Assembly (NCBI GenBank): GCA_940337035.1
Contig: OW679197.1
Span: 40,492,466-40,556,465, forward strand
DNA: 64,000 bases
Direction of reading: 5' to 3'
From: Agriotes lineatus
Lineage: Eukaryota; Arthropoda; Insecta; Coleoptera; Elateridae
Shown piece by piece: positions 22,990 through 34,642 of the stretch (the stretch's first letter is position 1; each line of letters starts with the position of its first letter). The position numbers and the translations under genes were made by a program. The notes below the pieces were generated by a model. The model saw nothing but the letters and a program-made list of their open reading frames with translations. It did not search any database and had not been told where the DNA came from.

Positions 22990-23705
22990 AGATAAACAAT
23001 CTGTAAAAGGCTTCACTCAGAACTTCCCTCATAAGTAGCCGTTGTAACACTAAATTATTTTAAAAATCAAAGGCAACTAAGAATAAAAATATAATCACGT
23101 TTCTAATAATACTGAATCAACGAAAGGAAACACTTGGTATGCAAATTACATCAATTTTCAAGAAAAAAAAAATTACCGGCGGTCGAATTCGAATGGCAGG
23201 TGGCTGCGACTGCGATTCCTACGTTTGGCGGGATATTGCAAGCACATCTCCTGTTCCTACATACGCCATAGAGCACTCCTCGCGTCCGTGCGTCGCAGCT
23301 CCCTTAAATATAACGCATTTTTCGTTAACCCCTTTTTCTTCTTTACAGAATTTACCCTGTCTCTGGTCCCATTTTCATCAAGGGTAAAGCCTAAGTTATG
23401 TGTAAATTGTTACTTTTATCTACTTCTCAGTTAAAGCAAAAAAATTTATTTTTTTAAGGTTCACACCCGGTCTGATTTTTTTTGTTTCAGGCCAGGTAGA
23501 TACATCATAATGTGATGCAAAATATCGTCTTCCTCCAACCAACAGTTTTTGAGTTATACCACCAAGAAACAGACAGACGGAATTGATAAAACCTGTTTTT
23601 CGTCATCTAAGAACCCTGAAACCTAAATATCTGAAGAAATCTCGGAAGGTGATTTTTTCGCGATTACAATACTTCGTCTTTTAAATGAGGAAAGTTAAAA
23701 AATAA
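22990..23705 (+). mobile_element. ACTTCC-related unclassified element
   Basis: Begins CTGTAAAAGGCTTCACTCAG next to ACTTCCCTC. It ends after AGACGGAATTGATAAAACC with TCGGAAGGTGATTTTTTCGC and a degraded hairpin (CTTCGTCTTTTAAATGAGGAAAG). Homologous to 58.15-58.75 kb and to 62.31-63.49 kb. No protein; the short open frames inside overlap the repeat and are not conserved between copies. Confidence 0.7.
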
Positions 23706-23971
23706 AAGAAGCCATGAGCAGTAAAAATATTGATGATAAACAGTGGGAGAATTGGACAAAATAATGCAGACGATACGAGGGAAAACAAATAGAATGTGTT
23801 TTTGGGGACTTTCTTATACTAAATAGTATGGAGTGCGACTACAGGAACGTTTCGGAAACATATACTGTGATGGCCCACGACCCGATTCTGCTTGTAGTAC
23901 AACTTAAGAAATAAGTCAATAAGCACAGAGTTGGGGTGTTTTATCTAACTGCAATACTAAGCTTAAATTCC

Positions 23972-25185
23972 AATCAGTAAATGCATTGGAGAGCCATTTG
24001 AAGGCAGAAATAACGAGGGCAGTTGCGGTACAGAATGTTAAAACATTGTGACACTTCTTAGAGATTGTAAGAAACTACGACCTGGCAGTATACAATAAAA
24101 GAGGTGAAAGTCAAAGAACCGTATATCAAAATTTTAGTAAAAGAAAATTGGACGAATCGTTTGGAAACAACTTTAGGCAGAATAAAAATAATTATAACAA
24201 TAACTATAACAGACAAGAAAGTCGCTACAACAATAATTACAATAGAAGTTACGAACCAAGAAGGAATTACAACAATAACTGGAATCGAAACAGACAACAT
24301 TTCAATAGGGGGGACAATAGTAGAAGACATTACGACGAGCTTATCAAGGAGCGAAATAAGAAAAGATGCCAGGAAATGGACAAAAATCAACAGCAAAGTC
24401 GACCTTTCGTAAACACCATGTTTGTGGAGGGAAGAGACAACAATTTTGAGGATATAAACAGGATAGAAATAGCAGAGGTGCATGAGGAGCCCAGGAGGGA
24501 TAACAAAAACTCAATTTATGTAAATAGTGTAAATAAACAAATCGCCAACTTTGCCATCGCCTACGACGAAACGGGGGAATTTTTATTAGAAGAAAGTGAA
24601 GATAAAATTACAAGCTCATGTTTACCATTTATTAAATTACAATTTTTAGACCAAGAATATTATGCGCTGATTGACAGCGGAGCAATGGTTTCATTAGTAC
24701 AAGAAGAAGTCCTAAATAATCATCTGAATGTTTTACAAAGTAATATAATTAAAGTTAATAAAATCGATTTATTGTCTGCAACAAGGAAGATCTCAACTAC
24801 AAGTAAAGTATTGGCAATCAAGATCAGCATAAATGGAAAAGAATATGATGTCCGATTTTACATAGTATCTGCCTTAAATGTACAATTTGTGATAGGTGTC
24901 GATATTATTCAGCAAGTTGGAATTAAAATAGATGGAATGCAAAAGTGCATCCAAATAAATGAAATAATAAGGCCTTGGTCTATTTCCGAGTATGGGGATA
25001 AAGAGCATGAAAATTGTTGTCTAGCTGAAATAAAAGCAGGAGACGATATAAATTATTGCTTAGCCAAAAGTGCAGGAGACGATAAGATTTGTTGCCTAGT
25101 CAGTAGTGCAGGAGACGAAATAATTATAAATAAGTGTGCGATCATCGAAGGAATGCTGGATGATGGACAAATAGAGAGTGATTAA
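23972..25185 (+). pseudogene. Ty3/gypsy-type gag C-terminus and protease
   Basis: Reading begins near NALESHLKAEITRAVAVQNV (about 23,972). One in-frame TGA lies at about 24,049, then NYDLAVYNKRGESQ and an Asn/Arg-rich stretch (24,150-24,330) like a nucleocapsid region without clear Cys knuckles. A retropepsin follows with active site LIDSGAMVSLV (about 24,667), in a frame open to 25,185. The C-terminus repeats SAGDD/KAGDD-like units three times. The gag N-terminus is not upstream; a matching one lies downstream of pol at 26.9-27.6 kb. Retroelement protein, no host role inferred. Confidence 0.75.
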
Positions 25186-25206
25186 TTACAATATAAAGGC
25201 AGAATT

Positions 25207-26093
25207 ATGGAAATAATAGAGAACAAGGAGATAATAAATCAGAAAACAAGACAACCAACGAAATATTGCCACAGACTTATTGTCGACGAAACAATGGGCT
25301 TCAAAAGTAAAACTTATCCAATACCGTTTGGACAGCGCGAAAAAGTAAAACATGAGTTACAGAAAATGCTAGATGATGATGTAATAGAACATTCAAAAAC
25401 GAACTTCGTTAATCCGATGGTGGTGGTAAAGAAAAACGATGGTAGTCTTAGGTTATGTTTAGACGCACGTAGGGTAAATCAAATTACTAAACCCCAGTAT
25501 GAGAGTCAGCAGACAATTGATGCCTTATTAAGTCAAATATGGGATAAAAAAGTGTTGACAAAATTGGATCTTAAAAACTCATTTTGGCTGATTCCATTAC
25601 ACGAGGACTCTCGGACATGGCAGTCGCAGCTGAGATAATACAGGTTCAAGAAGGAGTAGAAGTCCCAATTTGCTTTATATCATGGATTCTGAAGGGTTAC
25701 GAAACAAGATACACTATCGCTGAGAAGAAGATGTTGGCAATTATATTTGCGATCAACAAGTTAAAATTCTACTTGACAGGAAACAAGTTCTACAATTCAG
25801 CAATATCATTCCTTAAAAACAAAACGTTCCATAATGACCGATTGTACAGATGGGCATTGTACTTACAACAGTACGATTTCGAGATAAGACATAGACCAGG
25901 GAACATGAATGTAGTAGCCGATTTATTAAGCAGGAAGGATGCAGCAGAAAGTAAAAGACAGAAACAATTATTGATAGGGATAGAGAAAATTTATCAACAA
26001 GAGAGGTTTTCAAAAGAAGAATTATTACGCAAACAAGAAAATTTGGAACTTCAACAAATACGAAATTTAGTACAAGACAGTCCAGACTGGTGA
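25207..26093 (+). pseudogene. Ty3/gypsy pol: RT fingers fused to RNase H by deletion
   Basis: RT begins after the protease frame and shows VVVKKNDGSLRLCLDARRVN and LTKLDLKNSFWLIPL (motif A, about 25,555). At about 25,607-25,615 the frame shifts and jumps straight to RNase H (SDMAVAAEIIQ, ETRYTIAEKKMLA, then RHRPGNMNVVADLLSR). The YxDD catalytic block and the rest of the RT palm are absent, so this copy cannot reverse-transcribe. The protein ends at TGA near 26,091. Confidence 0.85.
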
Positions 26094-26880
26094 TTGGGTG
26101 ATAAAGAATTAATAGTATTATGCAGTGAAGATGTAGTCAACGTTGTAAAAGAAACTTATCACACTTTCGGACACTGTGGAGGAAGAAAGACATGGTTAAT
26201 GATTCGCGAATGTTTCTACACCAAGAACAATATAAAATTTATTAAACATTTCACAAATTGTTGCAGTCTCTCAATTGGCCAAAGAAAATGATCATACCAA
26301 CCAGAACTTGATCAAAAGTATAAGAGTCAACGAACCTTTGGAACTAGTGGCAATCGATTATTTGGGAAACTTAGTACCGGGGGTACCGACAGATTCTAAT
26401 CATGGTGGATGTATTCTTAAAATACATTAAATTATACCCAGCAAAATACAGCAACACAGAACATGTAATCAAGTCTGTCGAGAAATTCCAAGAAGTGGGG
26501 ACTTCGAAGAAAATATCGTAAGCTATTTTTAGAATGCTAGATTGATCAACAACTTGGAACAGAAAAGAATCAAAACATATTTCTGTAGCATACGACAGCC
26601 GCAATCTAATGTAGCAGAGCGGTACATAAAAGAAACAATCAAGTATTTGAAGATAATGACCCATGAGCATCATAATAGATGGGTTCAATACTTATCAAAG
26701 GTAGAAGATTTCATAAATAACGTACCTAACATTACGACCAAGATAAGCCCAGTAACATTATGCAAAGGCATAGTCCCAGCAAGACCATGGAGGCAGGAAG
26801 AGGATGCAACAGAGGTTGTAGAACTAATGGAGAAGATCAGGCAAGGTGTTAAGAAGATACAAGACCGTTACGACTGGAAG
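26094..26880 (+). pseudogene. Ty3/gypsy integrase remnant
   Basis: An HHCC-type zinc module is visible (HTFGHCGG, then NCCSLS, 26,160-26,275). The catalytic core is broken by stops around 26,290-26,540, with a piece like IMVDVFLKYIKLYPAKYSNT. The distal part reads RQPQSNVAERYIKETIKYLK and HEHHNRWVQYLSKVEDFINN (26,600-26,730). The frame passes without a gap into coiled-coil gag-like sequence near 26,880. Confidence 0.8.
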
Positions 26881-27640
26881 CAGAAGAGCGAGAGAGAAAA
26901 GCAGAGGAACGTGAAACTAGAGGACGTAATCATACCGATTTAATGGTCGATGGGCTAAGACAAACATTGGAAAAAATGCAAGTAGATAACAAACAAGAAT
27001 TGCAAGCGAAGATTAACGGGCTACAGGAAAAACTGGAAGAATTTAAGGAGGCGACTAAAAATGAAATTAGGCAGGAATTCCAACAAGAAGTAGCACAATT
27101 GCTCGACGAGAGGTTAGAAAAGAAAGATGAGGAAATAGAGGGCAGAATTAAGGGAGTTGAAAATAAGACTCAAGAACAGCTAACACAGCACCGAGAAACG
27201 ATCGACCAAGAATTAAGTAATCTAAGAAAGAAGACAGATGAACGGAGGGATAAGATGCGAGAAGGGCAAAGCCGTAATGCAAACCATATTACTCTTGTGG
27301 ATAACAGAATTACGAGGGAGCTACCGGGAGTTCACGAAAGATTCGAACAAGTACACCAATACCCGGAAAGTGCGGCTACTCAAAATTTAAGTACCGAGAT
27401 AATACCTAAGTTCGAGGGACGGTATGGTGAGTTGCCAATGACATTTATTGCAAAACTCGATGACATAATGAAGACGATACCAACAGAATATAGGAAATTA
27501 GAAATAATTAACATGGCCATGCGTAGTAATGCCGAGATAAGGCATAGTATAATTAAGTGCAAATACACCACGTACAAAGAATTCAAGGAACTGTTTACTG
27601 AACAATACTGGAGCAACACACATCAGGATTCCGATATTGA
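26881..27640 (+). pseudogene. Gag N-terminus and capsid-like region, downstream of pol
   Basis: A long charged coiled coil (MVDGLRQTLEKMQVDNKQEL from 26,943, continuing through DEEIEGRIKG to about 27,260) is followed by a capsid-like block: PKFEGRYGELPMTFIAKLDD, YTTYKEFKELFTEQYWSN (27,405-27,615). In an intact element this precedes the nucleocapsid and protease. Finding it after integrase implies that two copies were fused or the element was permuted. The frame is open to 27,815, but the last part is not gag-like. Confidence 0.7.
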
Positions 27641-27819
27641 ATTCCGGCCAGAAATAGGATCCAAAGCCAGGGATTTCTACTGCGACGCATCAGGCAGGAA
27701 TGCAAGAGACCGATTAACAGCAAACACACCGGAGAAAGCCGTTCCAGAGGAAGATACCAGCTGGGGCCCTTTTCCGAATATTGCGAAAAACACACCAAAT
27801 TTTAAGGTACTGTGTTAGC

Positions 27820-28955
27820 CTAAAAGTATCAGTGTTAGGATCGGGAAATTTGTGTGCATACGAGACCAGACCTTGTTTATCAAGATTCAAGCATATCCTA
27901 GCATCCAGCAAAGGCGCAATTCAAATTATAAGCATTTGCCCAAATTTGAGGTTAGGCGAAGGTAAAACAATTGCGAGATTTAGTCGGCGTCCCTTCTGAC
28001 GTCGCCAAAGCGCTACGATTTGAATAAATACCTCTGGGAATGTTCACAATTTTGATTATTTTAAAGTCAACAACTCTGACTGCACGATACGAACCATTTT
28101 GTAGGTTTTGATATATTGCATACAATAACTACTGTGTATTGGAACTAATTCAGGTGTACAGTGGCGCACCAGATCAAGTAAAAATTGCAATCTATTAGGA
28201 ATTCACCCCTGGGAATAGAGTTAATTGTTCTACTGAACTAGCGTTTTGACAATAAATTGCAGATAAATAAAATACTTAAAGGGCATACTACCATTTATTT
28301 TGGATCAAGTAAATAAAAATACAAGACAACATGTTTTAATCAGTCTAAATTAATTTTATAAACAACCCCAAAAGCGAATTAATAAACAAATAAAGGGCCA
28401 TCTCAATACATTGCTGCTACTAACGCAAAAAATAGAATTAACCAAATAAATTATATGTTGTGGCCTTTGGTTCGTATATTAATAATTTTATATCTTGGTG
28501 TACTAAAATGTCCAAAAAAATATCCTGAAGAAGAGAGCGCCACAAATTAGTTCTTGATATTATTTATCTGTCTGCCATATGACTACGATTACTTCCACAC
28601 AGCACACTTTTACTTTTTGAAACACCCACCTTTATATACATACGAGTATATCTATTCATACTGACTGATGATCCAGAAAGATCTGGGTATCTTTTTTATG
28701 CGATTATACATATACACAGTATCATTCCCTAAAATCTAAACAACAAACATTACCACAATGAATATAGCCCGTACCCATTTTTAGTTTTATGGAGATCAAT
28801 AAAATTAGCAGTATCGTAAGAAACAGTTTGGTTTTTCATCAGTACTTACTAACGTACATAGTTCAATATTTCAGAATTATATCTTGGGTAGATCAGAAGC
28901 AGGATCCATAATTTGTATACATATCAAGTAATATATTTTCTTGTTAAGTAAGTGT
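27820..28955. other. Anonymous DNA
   Basis: No gene recognised; no LTR pair flanking the gypsy remnant could be matched by eye. Confidence 0.4.
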
Positions 28956-28961
28956 ACAGTA

Positions 28962-29510
28962 CAGGGTGCTCGAAAAGGTGCAGATATAACTGCAGGGTTT
29001 GATTAATCATGCAATTTAGAGTGAACAATAATAATCTACTCATGTCTGATTCTCAAGAGTTACTGAGGTAATGTGGAAAAACATTCAGTTAACATTGAAA
29101 ACGTATGCGCATGGGTCCAGTTCCATGGGCGGCTCGTTTGCCAGACCTAACTCTGTTAGATTTTTATTTATTGGGCTGTTTAAAAGAAAACGTGCATTCT
29201 ATTGCAATCGAGTCAGCAGCATCTAATAAATCGAATTCAAGTAGGTGCAGCAGAAATTTGTCAAAATTTACTTGTTCGTCAATGCGAAGTCTGCGTGACA
29301 ATCACTTTGAATAGTTATTGTGATTTTAAATTGTTTTATTACGTTTTCAATGTTAACTGGATGTATTCTAAATGCGTAGATAGTTTTTCCTCATTATCTC
29401 AGTAGCCCTTAAGAACCGGATATGAGTAAATATTTACGTTTTTAGTCAAATTGCCTGATTAATCAATAATCAATCTCTAAAGGTATGTCCACATCTTTTA
29501 AATTACCCTT
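28962..29510. mobile_element. Mariner-like deletion derivative
   Basis: Left end CAGGGTGCTCGAAAAGGTGC preceded by TA (28,960-28,961). Inverted homology of roughly 140 bp: TTGATTAATCATGCAATTTA and CAGTTAACATTGAAAACGTA on the left recur reversed at about 29,470 and 29,350. The right tip is degraded, so its end is approximate. The interior keeps a transposase C-terminal fragment. Confidence 0.8.
29105..29314 (+). pseudogene. Mariner-type transposase, C-terminal fragment
   Basis: GPVPWAARLPDLTLLDFYLL and GCLKENVHS match the conserved block holding the third catalytic acid (PDLTPLDF in intact relatives). A frameshift follows (NRIQVGAAEICQNLLVRQC in the next frame). It is bracketed by the element's TIRs. 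Confidence 0.8.
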
Positions 29511-29894
29511 GCATCAGATTCCCGAACATTCTATTCAGGTTTCAAAAAGAACCAATACGTATTAAGATTTCTTGGTTAAATAGAAAAATTATAGTGTCCA
29601 AAAAATCTTATCGTAACACAAAATAAGAGGAGGAGTTGCCATCAAAACAAGAAATATTGTCAACAGGAAGCACTAATACTAAATCTGTTTCCGAAAAAGC
29701 ATAGCTTCAAAATTAAAATAGATTCTGTAATTTTGAATAATGCGATGTCGTATTCAAGGTTTTGTCATGAGTATCTGTCTCGTTTGGTACATCGCACTTC
29801 AAATACAACCCAGAACAGAAAATCGAAGAAAATCATGTTTTATTTTATGACAAACAAAATAATAGCTTAATTTAGCAACGTTTTTATCACTCAC

Positions 29895-30070
29895 CTGTCT
29901 ATGAATAAAAACGACGGAACCAAGAAGACGCCAAGTTCCTCCCTGTCTGTCAACGTGAAGCATCCGGAGAATCTGAAGAAATCGAATGCCTCTGATGGCG
30001 GAAGTGGCGAAGACTTGGCCATTAGAGCCCACGGTTAAAACTACGACCGACGCTACCACGACGATTAAAT
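29895..30070 (-). CDS. KCNQ: KCNQ (Kv7) potassium channel, exon with S3, S4 and S4-S5 linker
   Basis: 176-bp internal exon. An acceptor (TTTCTTTCCAG, minus strand) precedes it and a donor CAG|GTGAGT follows. The first two bases complete an Asp codon split with the exon at 59.8 kb; 58 further codons follow. The residues are DLIVVVASVVVL (S3), then GQVFATSAIRGIRFLQILRM (S4 gating arginines), then the DRQGGTWRLL linker, ending VVFIHRQ. This block is nearly invariant in Kv7 channels from worms to mammals. Kv7 channels carry slow M-type currents that limit excitability. The next exon (S5 and pore) should lie beyond coordinate 1 or unseen to its left; I did not find it. KCNQ paralogue not assigned. 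Confidence 0.96.
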
Positions 30071-30199
30071 CTGGAAAGAAACAAATTAATACATCATACA
30101 ACATTAAGCTATGCTTTTCAGAATTAGCTGAACCAGAAAGGCAGTTAAAGAGGAGATAATGCAATAGAGTCCTTTCAAATACGCAAAGCTTTTTATCCA

Positions 30200-31880
30200 T
30201 TCGGAATTCAATTGTTAGTTATAAAATGCTATTAGGCGCAGTCGCGCGAAGCTACAAGTACATAAGTTGCGAAGTTGTTGAAACTTCAAACCTTACGGGC
30301 TCAAGTGGGACTTTAGATGCATAACTTGAAGAATGCGCCATATTTCACCAGAAGCGTTGAACGCTACAAAACTCGACTTTCGACTTAACGTTTTTCATAA
30401 ATTCAATGGGCTATTTATTTTATTCTTTCGCTCCTTACGTAAGTGCTCTCAGGTTTCGAGGGCCACTTTTCTTATTTATGCCGGATTTTCGCTATTGCCA
30501 AGAGAAATAGAAACACGAATGTATTTAGAAAGGAGAAGCGCTTAAACAGTATCAATTAACCTAGTTTCCAATACTGATATGAACTTAACTGAGAAAGTAC
30601 TTAAGCTTGCGAAAAAGAGCTAAGAAGGCATTAATGGGTTTCGCATGCAAGGCTCTTTTAATGTCGACGGCATAACGATGTTCATTATTCTTTTATATTT
30701 TCGAGCTTAGCCGAGCGAGTATCCATAATGGTATAATGCTACTATATTGTAACACAACAGCGCTAACAGCTAAATAGTAGCGACATTAGGTACATGTACA
30801 GTAGCAAAAACACTAGCGCTCGTTAAAATTTAACGAAGCTTTGTTATGTTAAGGGTGTAGCTTACAGAAACTAGTTTCATATGCATTTATCTCCCACAGA
30901 GCGGGCATCTTCATAAAGAAGAAAGCTCTACTATCGCTCGTGGGTGTATTTCGTAGACTTATAAGATACAGTATCCAACTAATACGTGCACTCTAATACC
31001 AAAATTTGTCGTGTACTTCTATACAGTGTAATTAATAACTTATTACGTGGCAAATCCATGATATAAACTAAAGTACGTCTGACTTTCAAGTTGATCAGAT
31101 TCGTAAGTTTCACATGTGCAATAACGTCAATTATTTTTTTCATTATTACGGTTTCCATAAACGCCATCGCAATATATAAAATGGAATTCCATTAATACTA
31201 AAAGGAATATGAGCTTATATAGATTTTCCATAAATACAGGTACAGGCTAGCTTGCTAGCCAGAACTGGATAAAAAGCTTCGATTTTGAATAAAGGCTTGT
31301 GTCCATGAAAACCAAATAAAATAACAAAACCAGTACTCAGAAGTTAAAAAAAATAGGAACATTTAAATGTTCGGGTTGTTATGTATTTCGAGTTTCATGT
31401 TCAAGGAATTGGTTTTAAATGTTAAATCTAAAATTGATTGTGTACTATTATTGTACAATTTAAGAATGTTTACACATTAAATGCAATTAGTTAGAGAGAT
31501 AATTCACATTTACACATTTCGGTTAAACGTTTTTGAGATGTCCTTTGTCATTTTATGTGATGAGTTTACTCATGCAGTTATGGTGATAACTAGAAGGGAG
31601 TTTTCTGAAAATCGTATTATAAAGGCTACTTAATAACATTATTAAAAAAGTTAAAAGCAGATAAAAGGCAAAAAAATATTGCTATAAGAACTTGCCGAAA
31701 ATTGTTTCGCGCGCCGGTTCAAACTCTCTGCTGGCTCAAAAACCACTCTATTACCTTGTAGCATAAATATATATTTTCTGCAACCGTCTTAAAACCCAAA
31801 ATCAAAGTCTGTGTTTAAAGTTGACGTGTCTCTTAGGTACTGATACAAAAAGTATATGTTGCTAGGTAACACTTAGCTCA
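30200..31880. other. Intronic DNA without recognised elements
   Basis: No gene or repeat recognised between the KCNQ exon and the palindrome cluster. Confidence 0.4.
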
Positions 31881-31887
31881 TAGGATT

Positions 31888-32006
31888 AATAGTATATTGT
31901 TTTATTAGGATTAAAAGTGCCACTTTGTTTGACGAGCAATTATGTTTTCACGCAAAAATTGCAAGTCAAACAGAGTCACTTTTAACGCGAATAATATATA
32001 CTATTT
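31888..32006. repeat. Foldback palindrome
   Basis: The left arm AATAGTATATTGTTTTATTA continues into AAAGTGCCACTTTGTTTGAC. The right arm starts GTCAAACAGAGTCACTTTT and ends AATATATACTATT. The central loop around 31,945 contains CAATTATG/CAAAAATTG. The outer 29 bp of the left arm reappears inverted and exact at 34,186-34,214. Confidence 0.78.
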
Positions 32007-32299
32007 TTTTAGCAATCTAGAAAAGTACAAAATATATTCAAAATTTCAGATAACTGATTACTTTTGACGTTTCTCATTTAAAAATCATTATGAAATCTAC
32101 ATCCATAGGCGATTATTTATAACTTAATATTAGTTCTTAGGAAGGTATTAGGTATTATTAGGTATTAGGAAGGTATTAAGTAATGACCTAAGCTAACTTT
32201 TCTCATTAATTTCAGTTATGAAATGAATTTAATTTCTGTACTAGTGTTAAAAGTAAATATTGGAGTGCGAGAAGTAATTACTTTTCGCACTAGGGAGAG

Positions 32300-33260
32300 A
32301 AGCAGAGCTGAGCAGTAATTAATTACTTGTAATTAAATTACTAATTAAACTATTTTTGTTGATTTGTCTTAGAATAGAACAAAATACGGTAATTGTAATT
32401 GATAATTGCTATTTTTGTTATAAAGTACTTGACAATTAATTTTTGAAGGTAATTTAATTGCTACATTCATTTACTCAATTACCTTTGAGTAATTAAATTT
32501 CTCTAAAGTATTTTAATTACTCAACGAGTATCTGAATTACTTGTGGTAATTGAAATTACAAGCTGTAATTGAATTGCCTTCTGGTAATTCAATTACTAAA
32601 TTACTGGTTTCGATTGGGTATTAAATCTCCAGAACGCAAAGAATAGGATAAGGCCTTATTAAGTTACATGTTAAGCAAATGACAATAGGTCATTCCTTTA
32701 GCATTATAAGTAGAATTTATTATTTTCTAAATAACATCTGGCATTTTGCACGAGTAAAGAGATATTTGGACAGGCGTGTATGTTTGTAGATGAGATGTAC
32801 ATGTGTTGTGTCTTGTGTAGTGTAGTTTGTGAAGAATGTAGCATCGTAGCTGGCTAATAATTATTATGCAAGAAACGAAAAATATGTCTGCGGTGATTTA
32901 CGATACGTTTACAGATGACAGAGTAAAGTACGTAAAAAATACATTTTTCCACTGCAGTTGACAACAAATAGCTTCATTACACAATAATGGTTCAGAATAA
33001 TTATTTATTAATTTCAATTTGCTTGTTTAGAACGATACATTAGCACATGGCTATCTAAGCACTACTAATACAAATAAGTATACGACAACAATTTCTAATG
33101 AAAATAATTGAAAGAGTAAGTTATGTCGTGCAATTGCAATTACCAAGTCATTGATACTTGAATCACTACTTTATTTGAGTAATTAAAGATCTGATAACTC
33201 AATTACTTCATTGGGCGGAAATTGGTAATTGGTAATGAATTACTTTGAAAAAGTAATTTT
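32300..33260. repeat. Degenerate AATTAC-rich repeat region
   Basis: Dense irregular repetition of TAATTAC/GTAATTA words at about 32,310-32,620 and 33,130-33,260, separated by ordinary AT-rich DNA. The pattern is too irregular for a simple microsatellite. It is bracketed by palindromes at 31.9 and 33.5-33.7 kb. Confidence 0.55.
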
Positions 33261-33662
33261 CCCAGCTCAGGAGAAAAATAATCACTTTTCCCACTAGAAG
33301 GAAAGTAAATATTGTAAGTAAATTTTCTTCAAGCTTTTTTTATTATATTTTTTCGAAAATAGATAAAATTTTGTATGTGATGCATGGGCAAACTTACTTG
33401 TAACACAAATAGCTATTTTAGTCTATTGCAAGCATAAAATAATGTCTTTCGGTTGGAATATGTGAACGAAGTTATTTTTCGTCCCAGGACGAAATAGTTA
33501 TTTACATACATAAGCCGCGAAATAACTATTTGGTGGGCGTGACCAGGTCGAGCCAGTCAAGTTATTCCGATGAAGACAAACATTTCACGAACATGGTATA
33601 CACAAAACTTTTTGTGCCATCGCAATGCATATTATAATCAAAAACACATTATCAATTTTTCC

Positions 33663-33730
33663 TGCAACCGTGCCGATAACTTTGCGGCCGTAATTACGTC
33701 CGCAAAAATCAACTTCTCAACACGGTTGCA
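33663..33730. repeat. Nested inverted repeats
   Basis: Outer arms TGCAACCGTG (33,663) and CACGGTTGCA (33,721) enclose a near-perfect 26-bp palindrome at 33,681-33,706 (TTTGCGGCCGTAAT / ATTACGTCCGCAAA). Confidence 0.8.
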
Positions 33731-34185
33731 CAAAAAATTTCTTTCAGTCGATAAAAAATTAGAAACATTTTTTGCAAATCTTAAAGAGTAATTCGCACGA
33801 ACTTTAATGAAGCCCTGTCGGCGGTTTCCCGTACATCTGGAGGAGTACACATCATTGAATCGTCGTCACTTAACATTTCAATCTACGAACTTAACTAACG
33901 ATGTGTCCTCGGTTTATAGTCCACAAAGTGATACTTTAGCAGCTTGAATCTGATACAGGTAACTTAGCAACACTTTAGAGAACTAAATTTGTATAGAACA
34001 AAGTAATTTGGTATACCTATACAAAAAGATTGCATAGAACACGTGTACGCAAAATTTTGTAGCAGACTTCTCTGATATTGTGGACTCGGCTGGTGCCTCG
34101 TTTGTAAATATCCAGATTTTTCAGCTAAAACTCTGTTTTGTGAACTTGTTACACAAGATACTATTACTTCCTATGAACTAAATCA

Positions 34186-34214
34186 TTTTAATCCTAATAA
34201 AACAATATACTATT
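34186..34214. repeat. Distal 29-bp inverted repeat partner
   Basis: TTTTAATCCTAATAAAACAA and onward is the exact reverse complement of 31,888-31,916, 2.3 kb away. Confidence 0.85.
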
Positions 34215-34642
34215 CTGCAATATGTACCCGTTATTAATCTATTCAGTGCAATGATTGCCGTTGCGGTTATTAACGGATTACAAAATCAGCAAGAAATGAT
34301 TAATGTTCAAATTTGTAACTACTGAAATTACCTATATCCACATGTGTTTCAATAACCCTGTATTCTACTTTTTTTTTTAAATTTGGTTTCGCTTGTAGAA
34401 ATAGAAAGCTTGGATCGATTTGAACGATATTTGGTGTGACACTTCCATACGAGTATAAAGTCATCTTTTGAGTTGGACAGTATATTTTTAATGGCAAGCC
34501 GACAATGTTTAAAATTTTGTAAAGTAACATAATTAGTATATTTTTGTCGTTGCAATTTTTCATATCTGTTACAATTAACACAAAAATAAATAAAATCTCA
34601 ATGACAGTGTGGTACTTTTGTGAAAACAGGTGTAATCTAGTT

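Noticed and set aside
24058..24483. 141-codon open frame on the minus strand, hydrophobic
   Set aside because: It is the antisense of the Asn/Arg-rich gag/protease region; the hydrophobic look comes from reading AAT/AAC-rich codons backwards.
1..29894. Search for the next KCNQ exon (S5/pore) on the minus strand
   Set aside because: No frame resembling the ELITTLYIGF or pore GYG region was seen; absence by eye is not proof.
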